A DNA stretch of 64,000 nucleotides from Metalysinibacillus jejuensis (lineage in GTDB: Bacteria > Bacillota > Bacilli > Bacillales_A > Planococcaceae). Within the stretch, counting starts at the first letter, position 1; every line of letters starts with the position of its first letter. The translations under genes and the position numbers were made by a program. Shown here piece after piece: positions 8,774-17,272 of the stretch. The DNA is taken from NCBI RefSeq assembly GCF_003057615.1, contig NZ_QAFW01000011.1:1-64000 (forward strand), in the 5' to 3' direction. The notes beneath the pieces are model-generated. The model did not search any database, was not told where the DNA came from, and was given only the letters and a program-made list of their open reading frames with translations.

Positions 8774-9589
8774 TTATTCTTCTTCTTTAAGGCTAGCGAT
8801 AAATTCAGCTAACTCTTTAAGTTCTTCGTCAGAACCTGCGAAAGTGCCACCTGGCATACCTGGTGCTTTACCATCATGCGCAATTGTTTCAATTTCTTCA
8901 GCTTCTAAACCTGTGTTAATTAACATTGGGCCTGCGCCACCTGTTAAGTCGCCACCGTGACATCCGATACATGAAGCAGCTGGACCTGCATCATCCATCC
9001 AGATTTCATATCCTGGCATATCTTTAAAGTCTTCAATATCAACTTTTGGACCTTCACCTAAGTCAGAAGGTTTAATTTCACCTTGAGCTTTAGCTGCTTC
9101 CCAGTCGTGGTTAACAACAGACTCCCAAGTTAAGTAGAAAATAGATGCTACTGCTAAAAGCATGAATGCTGTTGGCAGTGGACGCTTAGATGGACGACGC
9201 TCTGGCGTTGTATCTAAGAAAGGCATTAGCATTAATGCACCAAATGCTAAACCTGGCATAACGATTGCTCCGATAATATTATATGGACCTGAAGCAAATG
9301 AGTACTTTAATAATTGGTACACGAATAAGAAGTACCAGTCTGGTAATGGAATATATGCTGCGTTCGTTGGATCCGCTGGGCCCTCAAGTGGCGATGGGTG
9401 ACCAACTGTTAGCAATAAATATCCGATTAAGAATACTGCCCCTACCATCCATTCTTTTAACAAGAAGTCTGGCCAGAACGCTTCTGTTTTACCAGGGTAT
9501 TCGGAATAATCTTTTGGAAGATTTGGCATGCGGTGATTTGCTTTAATACGTGAGTCACCGACGAATTTCATTCCTTTTCCGCGTTGCAT
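8774..9589 (-). CDS. qcrC: menaquinol:cytochrome c reductase, cytochrome b/c subunit
   Basis: Subunit IV-cytochrome c fusion of the Gram-positive bc complex. The N-terminal half has membrane segments near residues 45-62, 103-122 and 140-155 with the PDWYFLFVYQLL segment of subunit IV. The C-terminal part is a c-type cytochrome with CIGCH at 207-211 and an axial Met candidate near GMPGG. The heme domain faces the outside of the membrane. GGAGGGG precedes the ATG. It is the last gene of qcrA-qcrB-qcrC. Heme attachment should need the ResB/ResC proteins encoded at 57-60 kb. Confidence 0.95.
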   Translation of the reverse strand: MQRGKGMKFVGDSRIKANHRMPNLPKDYSEYPGKTEAFWPDFLLKEWMVGAVFLIGYLLLTVGHPSPLEGPADPTNAAYIPLPDWYFLFVYQLLKYSFASGPYNIIGAIVMPGLAFGALMLMPFLDTTPERRPSKRPLPTAFMLLAVASIFYLTWESVVNHDWEAAKAQGEIKPSDLGEGPKVDIEDFKDMPGYEIWMDDAGPAASCIGCHGGDLTGGAGPMLINTGLEAEEIETIAHDGKAPGMPGGTFAGSDEELKELAEFIASLKEEE

Positions 9590-9632
9590 AGTGTCCCCTC
9601 CTTTATATACTTAAAAAATAATGCGATTTAAA

Positions 9633-10307
9633 TCATAGTGGACCTGAAATACCTTGACGACGAATCATGATAAAGTGAGCTGCTAATAATGCAAATAATG
9701 CAGCTGGTAAGAAGAACACATGAATCGCGAAGAAACGCGTTAACGTTTGAGCACCGATAATAGTCGTGTCACCCGCTAATAATACTTTAATCATATCACC
9801 AATGAATGGTACAGAACCCGCAATTTCAAGACCTACTTTAGTTGCGAATAACGCTTTCATATCCCATGGTAATAAGTAACCTGTGAAACCTAAACCAATC
9901 ATAACACCAAAAATACCTACACCAACAATCCAGTTTAATTCACGAGGCTTTTTATATGAACCTGTGAAGAATACACGAAGTGTATGTAAGAACATCATTA
10001 CGATAACTAATGAAGCTCCCCAGTGGTGCATACCACGAACGATTTCGCCGAATGCTACTTCGTTTTGTAAGTAATAAACTGATTTCCAAGCATTCTCAAC
10101 GTCAGGTACATAATACATTGTTAAGAACATACCTGATAAAATTTGAATTACTGTAATGAAGAATGTTAATCCTCCGAAGCAGTATACGAATGCAGAGAAG
10201 TGATGGGCAGGGTTTACGTGTTCTGGTACTTCATGGTCGGCGATATCACGCCAAATTGGTGTAATATCAAGTCGTTCATCGACCCAATCATAAATTTTAT
10301 TTAGCAC
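9633..10307 (-). CDS. qcrB: menaquinol:cytochrome c reductase, cytochrome b subunit
   Basis: Cytochrome b6-type subunit with four membrane helices holding two b hemes. His pairs are visible in GMHHWGASLVIVMMFLHTLRVFF and in FFAIHVFFLPAALFALLAAHF (each listed as the helix that carries them). Cys43 (HFSAFVYCFGG) corresponds to the residue that binds a third heme covalently in B. subtilis QcrB. The 224 residues match exactly. It sits between qcrA (21-base gap) and qcrC (43-base gap). Confidence 0.96.
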   Translation of the reverse strand: MLNKIYDWVDERLDITPIWRDIADHEVPEHVNPAHHFSAFVYCFGGLTFFITVIQILSGMFLTMYYVPDVENAWKSVYYLQNEVAFGEIVRGMHHWGASLVIVMMFLHTLRVFFTGSYKKPRELNWIVGVGIFGVMIGLGFTGYLLPWDMKALFATKVGLEIAGSVPFIGDMIKVLLAGDTTIIGAQTLTRFFAIHVFFLPAALFALLAAHFIMIRRQGISGPL

Positions 10308-10328
10308 TGATTTCGTACCCCCTTACAA

Positions 10329-10838
10329 TCATTTTTTAACTAACGTATTTGGTCGTACTGGACCGATTAATAATAGTCCATCTTTTTCTTCCACTTCAAA
10401 CTCATCTAGTGGGCCTAGAGGTGGTGTACCCGGAATGTTCTCACCATTTTTATGGTAACGACCTGCGTGACATGCACAGAAGAATTCATCTGGGTGGTTT
10501 TTGTCACCTTCCCAACCTACTGTACAACCTAAGTGCTTACAAACTGGTGATAAAGCTACTACTTTATCGCCTTCTTTATAAACCCATGCCATTGCAGTTA
10601 CATCCGATTTGTACCATGCATCAACTTGCTCGAATGAGAAGTTAACTTTTACTGGTGTTTCAGTTAGTTCAGCAACTTTTTGATCAGTTGGAACGAAGTC
10701 ACCTGCGCCTTTACTTTGTAAAACTGGGTCAATCGCGAAACGAACCATCGGCATTAACATACCTGCCGCCATGAATCCACCAACACCTGTTAATGTGTAG
10801 TTAAGAAACTGACGTCTTGAAACTCGATTGTTACTCAT
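10329..10838 (-). CDS. qcrA: menaquinol:cytochrome c reductase, Rieske iron-sulfur subunit
   Basis: Rieske [2Fe-2S] protein of the bc complex. A twin-arginine signal anchor, SRRQFLNYTLTG, begins at residue 7 and is followed by a hydrophobic helix to about residue 35. The cluster boxes are CKHLGC at 100-105 and CACHAG at 121-126; by family rules Cys100, His102, Cys121 and His124 bind the cluster and Cys105-Cys123 form a disulfide. 169 residues is normal. It is the first gene of the operon and has its own promoter (10913-10941). Confidence 0.96.
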   Translation of the reverse strand: MSNNRVSRRQFLNYTLTGVGGFMAAGMLMPMVRFAIDPVLQSKGAGDFVPTDQKVAELTETPVKVNFSFEQVDAWYKSDVTAMAWVYKEGDKVVALSPVCKHLGCTVGWEGDKNHPDEFFCACHAGRYHKNGENIPGTPPLGPLDEFEVEEKDGLLLIGPVRPNTLVKK

Positions 10839-10912
10839 CTTTTTCCCCCCTCTAACTTAAAGGTCAGTCCAACGGACATACTTTTAATAAATAGTAATAC
10901 TAGGACATATCC

Positions 10913-10941
10913 ATGATATATCAATAAAATAGGTAGGTCAA
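10913..10941 (-). promoter_or_regulatory. sigma-A type promoter of qcrABC
   Basis: On the minus strand TTGACC (10936-10941) and TATCAT (10913-10918) are separated by 17 bases, about 75 bases before the qcrA start. In B. subtilis this operon is under catabolite and AbrB control; no operator was identified here. Confidence 0.65.
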
Positions 10942-10993
10942 TATCGCATTCAATTCATTTGGCAAGTTTGTGAACATTTATTGAATGTATTTT

Positions 10994-11443
10994 CTAGGCT
11001 TGCGACCATTTTGCAGAAAATACCGGAATAACTTGCGCTAATTGGTCTTCTAAAATTTTATTTTTAACAGTAGCGTCCATCGACTCTAATGGAATAGACG
11101 GTAACCATACAACTGTGTGTGTTTGTTGAAGTGCAGTTAAACTATGATCAGATGTCATAAAGAATACATGTTTAAAGCCTGCTTCTTTTAATTTTTGTTC
11201 AAACAACAACATTGCGCCGCTTTGGTCAACACCTTTTAAATAAGTAATAGGCGGCATTAGCATAATACGTCCCTTAAACTGATGTTCAATAAAATTTGTT
11301 AAATTTAATAAGTAATCCGATGCCGAACTGCTCTGTTTAATGCCGTCCTCACTCAAATCAATTTGCACAAGGGGCACAATAACTGTATCAATGAATGGCT
11401 TATTTGCTAAAAAGTCACTCACGTCTTTTACCGTAAAAAGCAT
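10994..11443 (-). CDS. ypiF: DUF2487 protein YpiF
   Basis: A soluble protein of 149 residues when started at ATG 11443, which has TTGGAGGG seven bases upstream; the frame is open further upstream but that stretch lies inside a terminator hairpin. The start MLFTVKDVSDFLANK and the VIVPLVQIDLSEDG segment match YpiF of B. subtilis, which also precedes qcrA. No catalytic motif is seen. The constant link to qcrABC in Bacillales hints at a respiratory role, but this is only inferred. Confidence 0.8.
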   Translation of the reverse strand: MLFTVKDVSDFLANKPFIDTVIVPLVQIDLSEDGIKQSSSASDYLLNLTNFIEHQFKGRIMLMPPITYLKGVDQSGAMLLFEQKLKEAGFKHVFFMTSDHSLTALQQTHTVVWLPSIPLESMDATVKNKILEDQLAQVIPVFSAKWSQA

Positions 11444-11461
11444 AAACTTCCCTCCAACTAA

Positions 11462-11523
11462 AAATAACGCCTTGTAAGGCTCGTTACTAAATGTAACACA
11501 TTTCACCTTACAATAGCGTTATT
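11462..11523 (-). terminator. long terminator hairpin between ypiB and ypiF
   Basis: On the minus strand AATAACGC pairs with GCGTTATT and TTGTAAGG with CCTTACAA, about 16 bp in all around a loop near 28 bases, followed by TTTTTAG. It stands 19 bases before the ypiF start, so it ends the ypiA-ypiB transcript or attenuates ypiF. Confidence 0.78.
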
Positions 11524-11527
11524 AATT

Positions 11528-12049
11528 TCAGCTTTTCAATTGCTCATATTGCTTGCTTAATTGTAAAAACCTTTCTTTATCACCATGGTCAAGTGCCTCA
11601 TCTAACGCTACAAGAAGTTGCTTTACGCTATAATCTAAAGCGAGAGCTGCCGCTTCCTCAGCCGCCCCGTAGTGCTTTTTAGGTTCTTCAGGTCCGTAAT
11701 GATGCGTTTCTAATACTGCAACATAATAAGGGTTTGTCATCGCTTGTGGCATTTTTATTTCCATATAAATCGCTCCGTCATGTAAGCGAACGTCATGAAA
11801 TGCTTTTTCTGCATCTTGGATGTGTAAGCCACCCGTATAATACTGGAAATCCACTAGTTCTTCTGTGGCGATAATAATAGCGCGTGGACAATAATGTGCG
11901 CGTTCAACAAAATGTACGCGATCTAATATTTTATCATTACTTATTAAATAATTTAATAACCAAACGCTCTCACGTGTTTTAATGTCGTGATGAGCAAGAA
12001 ACCAAGTAATAAATTGTCGCTTATCCTCTACTGAAATAGATAGGTTCAA
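11528..12049 (-). CDS. ypiB: UPF0302 family protein YpiB
   Basis: A 173-residue soluble protein of the UPF0302 family, in its usual place between ypiA and ypiF. Recognisable family segments are RESVWLLNYLISNDKILDRV near residue 25 and the C-terminal helical part LLVALDEALDHGDKERFLQL. The biochemical role is not established to my knowledge. It follows ypiA with a gap of 4 bases, so the two are co-transcribed and probably translated together. Confidence 0.85.
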   Translation of the reverse strand: MNLSISVEDKRQFITWFLAHHDIKTRESVWLLNYLISNDKILDRVHFVERAHYCPRAIIIATEELVDFQYYTGGLHIQDAEKAFHDVRLHDGAIYMEIKMPQAMTNPYYVAVLETHHYGPEEPKKHYGAAEEAAALALDYSVKQLLVALDEALDHGDKERFLQLSKQYEQLKS

Positions 12050-12053
12050 ACAC

Positions 12054-13313
12054 TCACTCCTCCTCTAACGTTTCAACAAGCGCTGGCCATTCCGTAACGT
12101 AATCTTGTAGCGTCATTAACTTCTTCGCTACTGCTAACGCATCTCTTCGGCGTCCTTCCTCTAGTAAAAAGTAAACATATTCGGCTAAGAACGCCGCATC
12201 GTCAGCAAACTCTCGATACGCTGCATCATAATACGCACTCGCCTCTTCGAATTGCTCTTCCATCGCATAGGCCTTCGCGATAAATGGATACAGTGCTGTC
12301 CAATTAAATTGTTGTGCACGTAATGTTTCACTTAATTCAATAACGCTCTCATAATCTTCTTGCTCGGCTAAATACGCGGTTAGCGTCATAATGGCTTCCA
12401 TGTACTCAGGATCAAGGGCTATCGCTTCACGTAAATGTTGTTCGGCCTCTGTAGTAGAGCCTAGCTTTAACGCTAATTTGCCTGCATACAAATATAAACC
12501 TTTATTATATTCATCCCGTTGCAAACCTTGTAACACGGTTTGATAAGCATCTTGTAAAAGCTCTTGTTGCTCATAACATTGCGCGAGTAAAACATAGGCT
12601 GAAAAATAATCCAGATCAAGCGCGAGTAACTCTTCTAATGTTTTGCTCGCATACGCAAATTGCTCCGTTTGAAACGCGGCATACGCTGCACCAAATAGTA
12701 CATCAGGTTTTACTTCATCTTCAAGTGCTACTTTATAATATGTCAATGCTTCTTCGTAGGCCGCGCCTGCGCGATACACTTCAGCTAAACGCTCAGCAAT
12801 AGCTACCGCACCAATATGAGTTTGTTGTTCATATAAGCTTTCATAAAGGCGAGATGCCTCTAAAAAACGACCAACTTCCGTCAATAACTCCGCTTTAGCA
12901 AATTGTACTAATGGCTCATGTGGAAGTAATACAAGTGCTTGATCTAAGCGTTGCATCGCTGCCTCAAATAGCCCTTGCATTTGATAATAGTCAGCTAGTG
13001 CTAACAATGCTTGAGGGTACTCCTCCGCCTCTTCATCGATTTGCATTAATAAATCGAGTGCTTGGTCTTCATACCCTAATTCCATTGCTACATTTGCGCG
13101 GTCGATTAAGAGTTGTGGTTCGTCTGGCAATAAAAATAAAAGATGTTGCAACACTTCATCAGCCTGTGTTAAATAGCCATAATACATCAATTGCTCAGCA
13201 ATCGCATATTGATTTTCCGGTAAAGCATCTATCATAAATTGCGGAAGTAACGTTTCGACTTGTGTAAGATCACCTTGTGCAATTACTTCTGCTAACTGTT
13301 CATATTGTTCCAT
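12054..13313 (-). CDS. ypiA: tetratricopeptide repeat protein YpiA
   Basis: A solenoid of roughly ten TPR units covering nearly the whole protein, rich in Tyr-Ala-Leu pairs such as EEALTYYKVALEDEVKPDVL and in Glu/Gln. No catalytic domain or membrane segment. The start is set at ATG 13313 (MEQYEQLAEVIAQ), giving 419 residues, because GGGTGA stands just upstream; an in-frame ATG at 13325 has little ribosome site. TPR proteins act as protein scaffolds. Its location between aroA and ypiB is as in B. subtilis. Confidence 0.85.
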   Translation of the reverse strand: MEQYEQLAEVIAQGDLTQVETLLPQFMIDALPENQYAIAEQLMYYGYLTQADEVLQHLLFLLPDEPQLLIDRANVAMELGYEDQALDLLMQIDEEAEEYPQALLALADYYQMQGLFEAAMQRLDQALVLLPHEPLVQFAKAELLTEVGRFLEASRLYESLYEQQTHIGAVAIAERLAEVYRAGAAYEEALTYYKVALEDEVKPDVLFGAAYAAFQTEQFAYASKTLEELLALDLDYFSAYVLLAQCYEQQELLQDAYQTVLQGLQRDEYNKGLYLYAGKLALKLGSTTEAEQHLREAIALDPEYMEAIMTLTAYLAEQEDYESVIELSETLRAQQFNWTALYPFIAKAYAMEEQFEEASAYYDAAYREFADDAAFLAEYVYFLLEEGRRRDALAVAKKLMTLQDYVTEWPALVETLEEE

Positions 13314-13373
13314 TATGTCACCCATTCTTTTGTCATATCTTCTATGTTAGCGGACTGTGTGAAAGACGACAAG

Positions 13374-13402
13374 AAAAAAAGCCTCCACTTAAGAGAGACT
13401 TT
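13374..13402 (-). terminator. terminator after aroA
   Basis: AAGTCTC pairs with GGAGGCTT (including a G-U pair) and is followed by seven T on the minus strand; the stop codon of aroA lies in the stem. It closes the aromatic supra-operon. Confidence 0.75.
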
Positions 13403-14684
13403 TTGCTAGTTGTTCAATATGTTCAAAAAATGTAGGGTACGAAATGCCGATGCATGCTGTGTCATCAATTGTCACTTCGCCCTCAGCAATTAATGCGGCT
13501 ATAGCTCCCATCATACCGATACGATGGTCGCCATAAGAAGCTAAATTTGCACCATGTAATGGCGTTGGTCCAGTAATTACCATGCCATCTTCTGTGGCCT
13601 CAATCGTTGCACCTAACTTTTTAAGTTCTGTTACTACAGCTTGAATACGATCGGTTTCTTTTACTTTTAGCTCCTCGGCATCCTTAATAATCGTCGTACC
13701 GTGCGCTTGCGTTGCGAGCAATGCTAAAATAGGAATTTCGTCGATTAAGCGTGGGATAACGTCGCCTCCAATAATAGTCGCTTGCATCTCGCTCGTTTGT
13801 ACAGTCAACGTTGCAGTCGGTTCTGCATCTTCCGTAACATCCGTAATCGCTAGTTTAACTTTCATTGCTTGCAATACGTCGATAATGCCATCTCTCGTCG
13901 GGTTGAGACCAACATTTTGCAATGTAATTTCACTATTTGGTACGATAGCACCCGCTACTAAAAAGAAAGCCGCAGAAGAAATATCGCCTGGTACTTTAAC
14001 ATGCGTCGCTTGTAGCGGCTGATTACCTGTTAAATGGACAGCGCCATCTTTTGTCGTCACCGCTACACCAAATTGGCGTAACATACGCTCAGTATGATCA
14101 CGTGATACTACAGCTTCACGTACAATAGTCGTACCCGTTGCATGTAAACCGGCTAATAAAATTGCAGACTTCACCTGAGCACTCGCGACAGGCATTGTAT
14201 AATCAATCGCTTGTAAAGGCTTTCCTTGAATGGCTAACGGGGTATATTGTCCATTGTTGCGCCCGCGAATATCCGCCTGCATTAAACGCAATGGATCTAC
14301 TACACGACGCATCGGGCGTTTAGCAATCGACGCATCGCCTGTCATAATCGCATGGATATGCGACCCAGCTAACACACCTAACATAAGACGCGTTGTTGTG
14401 CCAGAGTTACCCGTATAAAGTACTTCACTTGGTTCTTCCCAATTATTTATGCCTGGGCTTTCGATTGTGACATTCGTAGCCTGTACGTCAATGTTAACGC
14501 CTAGCTTACGAAAACATTTAATGGTATCTAAACAGTCTTCCCCTAATAAAAAGCCCTCTACTGTTGTCGTACCCGTCGCCATAGCCCCGAACATAATAGA
14601 GCGATGTGATACCGATTTATCTCCCGGTACGATAAGGCTACCTTGTAAACGAACTGAGCCGTAATGTAATGTTTTTTGCGTCAT
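13389..14684 (-). CDS. aroA: 3-phosphoshikimate 1-carboxyvinyltransferase (EPSP synthase)
   Basis: Joins shikimate 3-phosphate with phosphoenolpyruvate, step six of the shikimate pathway. The N-terminal PGDKSVSHR (near residue 20), GNSGTTTRL (near 91-99) and the LKVKETDR segment near residue 345 are the family signatures. 431 residues. In this position the gene is called aroE in B. subtilis. It is the last member of aroC-aroB-aroH-hisC-tyrA-aroA, 14 bases after tyrA. The GNSGTTTR form is typical of the Gram-positive class II enzymes. Confidence 0.96.
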   Translation of the reverse strand: MTQKTLHYGSVRLQGSLIVPGDKSVSHRSIMFGAMATGTTTVEGFLLGEDCLDTIKCFRKLGVNIDVQATNVTIESPGINNWEEPSEVLYTGNSGTTTRLMLGVLAGSHIHAIMTGDASIAKRPMRRVVDPLRLMQADIRGRNNGQYTPLAIQGKPLQAIDYTMPVASAQVKSAILLAGLHATGTTIVREAVVSRDHTERMLRQFGVAVTTKDGAVHLTGNQPLQATHVKVPGDISSAAFFLVAGAIVPNSEITLQNVGLNPTRDGIIDVLQAMKVKLAITDVTEDAEPTATLTVQTSEMQATIIGGDVIPRLIDEIPILALLATQAHGTTIIKDAEELKVKETDRIQAVVTELKKLGATIEATEDGMVITGPTPLHGANLASYGDHRIGMMGAIAALIAEGEVTIDDTACIGISYPTFFEHIEQLAKSLS

Positions 14685-14698
14685 AGAAAGATGCTCCT

Positions 14699-15796
14699 TT
14701 ACGAAATAAATGTTTCAAACTTAGCACGACGTTCAATTGCGGTTGCCGCTCGTTTACGATCTTCTTCATTTTGAAAACTAATTACGAGAACGCCGTAAAC
14801 ATCTTCACGCGACTCTACAATGCGCAAGTTCGTAATACTAATCGCTTCATCAGCTAAGAAACCCGTTACTTCAGAAATTACACCAGGATAGTCAGGCACA
14901 TCCACATACAAATCAAAACTTGTAAAGAAGGCCCCTGCTCCAATTGGTAGTTCATCTCGCACAGCCTTAGCAGATGCAAAGTACTGTTCAATAGCTTGTT
15001 CATCATCGCTTTCTAATAGTTTTTGCACGCGCGTCATTTCTTGTTGCCAATCTTGCAACTGTGCGAGTAGCTCTTTGCGATTTTGCATCGTAATATCACG
15101 CCATAAAATAGGATTAGAAGAGGCAATGCGGGTCACGTCCCTAAACCCTCCTGCCGCTAGCGAACGCGTCATTGGATAATTATCATCCTCTGTGCGTAGC
15201 TGATGCACGAGTGATGCTGCAATAATATGTGGGAAATGACTTACAACCGCAGTCATATGATCGTGCTCATGCGCAGAAACACTCACTACTTTTGCATGCG
15301 TAAATTTTAATAAACTTTCTAATTTCGCCATATTTATAATTTCTTCACCAGCTAAAGGTGTAAGCATATAGTAGGCATTTTCAAACAAATGAGGTTTTGC
15401 TGCTAAAATACCACTCTTATGCGAACCTGCCATCGGGTGACCACCAATAAATGTTATACCTTTAGCGCGTAATTCTCCCGCCTTTTGCATGATAGCTTTT
15501 TTGGTGCTACCGGTATCTGTAATAATGACGTTAGGCTTAACCTGCCACGTTTTGATGTCTTCCATCCATTGTAGCGTAGCGTTTACAGGTGTCCCGAAAA
15601 TAATGACATCTGCGATTTCAGCTGCTGCTTCAACATCTTCTACCGCTTCGTGCACAATATGTAGCATCGCTGCTTGCTCGCGTGTTTTAGCATCGCGGTC
15701 ATAGCCAAAAATACGGACCTCAGGCGCTTTTTGTAAAGCTAAGGCAATTGATCCTCCAATTAGCCCTAGCCCTATTACTAAAACATTACGTGTCAT
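14699..15796 (-). CDS. tyrA: prephenate dehydrogenase with C-terminal ACT domain
   Basis: Oxidatively decarboxylates prephenate to 4-hydroxyphenylpyruvate for tyrosine. The N-terminal Rossmann loop GLGLIGGSIAL is at residues 9-19, the catalytic domain includes GGHPMAGSHKSG near residue 118, and an ACT regulatory domain (VDVPDYPGVISEVTGFLADE) begins near residue 295 and may bind tyrosine. 365 residues. The start overlaps the hisC stop by 4 bases. Confidence 0.95.
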   Translation of the reverse strand: MTRNVLVIGLGLIGGSIALALQKAPEVRIFGYDRDAKTREQAAMLHIVHEAVEDVEAAAEIADVIIFGTPVNATLQWMEDIKTWQVKPNVIITDTGSTKKAIMQKAGELRAKGITFIGGHPMAGSHKSGILAAKPHLFENAYYMLTPLAGEEIINMAKLESLLKFTHAKVVSVSAHEHDHMTAVVSHFPHIIAASLVHQLRTEDDNYPMTRSLAAGGFRDVTRIASSNPILWRDITMQNRKELLAQLQDWQQEMTRVQKLLESDDEQAIEQYFASAKAVRDELPIGAGAFFTSFDLYVDVPDYPGVISEVTGFLADEAISITNLRIVESREDVYGVLVISFQNEEDRKRAATAIERRAKFETFIS

Positions 15797-16893
15797 ACAA
15801 GCACTCCTTGCTCCTGTAACACTTCTTCAAGTTGTTTAAAGAATGCTTCATTTTGCTCTTTTGTACCAATTGTTACACGTAAATAGCCTGGCACACCTAA
15901 CGCGTTACCACTACGTACGATAAAGCCGCGTTGCATTAACTTTTCAAAAACTACATCGCTATCAGCCTTCACTTCAAACAATACAAAGTTAGTCGCTGAT
16001 GGGTAGTAATGTAAGCCATGTTTGTTACAAAACGCTTCGAATTGACGTTTACCACTTTCATTAGCCTCAATACATGCTTCAATAAACGCTTGGTCTTTAA
16101 TTGCAATTTTAGCAATTTCATGACTTAATACTGTATTGTTAAACGGTGCACGCACCGGATCAATTTTAGCGATAATTTCTTCGTTAGCAATGCCGTAGCC
16201 TACGCGGAAACCAGCTAAGCCGTAAGCTTTAGAAAACGTACGTAAAATAATAACATTTGGGTACGTATGAATGAGTGGTAGCGTATCTTTATGACGCTCG
16301 TCTACTACATACTCATAGTAAGCTTCATCTAGTACGACTAACACATCTTGTGGTACTTGACGTAAAAAGTTTTGAAGTTCGTCATCAGCAATGACGACAC
16401 CTGTCGGATTATTTGGGCTACATACCCATACGACCGACGTATTTTCATCAATTGCTGCTAACATGGCAGTTAAGTCATGTGCTCCGTTTACTGTAGGTAC
16501 TTTGCGCACTTCAGCACCTTCAATATCCGCGTTATGTGCATATTGCGAAAAAGATGGATCCGCCATTACAGTATTAACGCCAGGGTAAAGTAATGAACGT
16601 GTAATCATCGCAATTAAATCATCAGAGCCATTACCAAAAATCAATTCTTTCTCACTTACTTGTAAATGTTCAGCCATTACGGTACGTAAGCTTTGGGCAT
16701 AGCCGTCTGGATAAATGGCATGGTTAACATCTGCTCGTTGTAAATAAGCATTTACTTTTGGTGAGCACCCAAAAGGATTCTCATTAGAAGCTAGCTTCAC
16801 CACTTCTTTTAACCCATACATCTCTTTTACTGCTTCAATCGGCTTACCTGGTTGATAAGCTTTCATATTGTGAATTTGCTGTTTCCATTTCAT
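15793..16893 (-). CDS. hisC: histidinol-phosphate / aromatic aminotransferase
   Basis: PLP-dependent aminotransferase. In Bacillus this enzyme serves both histidine synthesis and the last step of tyrosine and phenylalanine synthesis, which explains its place among aro genes. The PLP lysine lies in TFSKAYGLAGFRVGYG near residue 220; SPNNPTG and DEAYYEY are the other cofactor-site segments. 366 residues. It directly follows aroH with a 16-base gap; in B. subtilis the six trp genes lie between these two. Confidence 0.95.
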   Translation of the reverse strand: MKWKQQIHNMKAYQPGKPIEAVKEMYGLKEVVKLASNENPFGCSPKVNAYLQRADVNHAIYPDGYAQSLRTVMAEHLQVSEKELIFGNGSDDLIAMITRSLLYPGVNTVMADPSFSQYAHNADIEGAEVRKVPTVNGAHDLTAMLAAIDENTSVVWVCSPNNPTGVVIADDELQNFLRQVPQDVLVVLDEAYYEYVVDERHKDTLPLIHTYPNVIILRTFSKAYGLAGFRVGYGIANEEIIAKIDPVRAPFNNTVLSHEIAKIAIKDQAFIEACIEANESGKRQFEAFCNKHGLHYYPSATNFVLFEVKADSDVVFEKLMQRGFIVRSGNALGVPGYLRVTIGTKEQNEAFFKQLEEVLQEQGVLV

Positions 16894-16909
16894 TCGTACC
16901 GTCTCCTCT

Positions 16910-17272
16910 TTATTTTACTAAGTCTGGTCGTAACTTTACGGCCTCGTTTAAATATACGTGTTGCACTTCTTTTTGCGTTACAGTTACATCCGCATGCATT
17001 AATACACGAATACATAGTGGCAGCGCGTGTGCCACATTCATTTCATGCATACACATTACAGGAACATACTGCCACCCTTCCATCAAACGTACAGCTTTTG
17101 CTGGAAACGCTGACGTAATATCAGGTGTTGTTGAAATAATGACAGATGTGATTTGCTCAGGCGTTATGTTATTTTGCTCCGCCATTACCGTTACTAATTT
17201 AGCAGTTTCTTCCCACACTTGTTCAGCAATATCTGCTTCTACTGTAATAGCACCTCGTAATCCCCTAATCAT
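16910..17272 (-). CDS. aroH: chorismate mutase, AroH type
   Basis: Rearranges chorismate to prephenate, committing flux to phenylalanine and tyrosine. This is the small monofunctional trimeric AroH fold: the N-terminus MIRGLRGAITVEAD with Arg near position 7, the IISTTPDITSAFPAKAVR segment, and the conserved VPVMCMHEMNV strand. 120 residues is typical. The ATG overlaps the aroB stop by 4 bases. The C-terminal LRPDL is also as in B. subtilis. Confidence 0.95.
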   Translation of the reverse strand: MIRGLRGAITVEADIAEQVWEETAKLVTVMAEQNNITPEQITSVIISTTPDITSAFPAKAVRLMEGWQYVPVMCMHEMNVAHALPLCIRVLMHADVTVTQKEVQHVYLNEAVKLRPDLVK

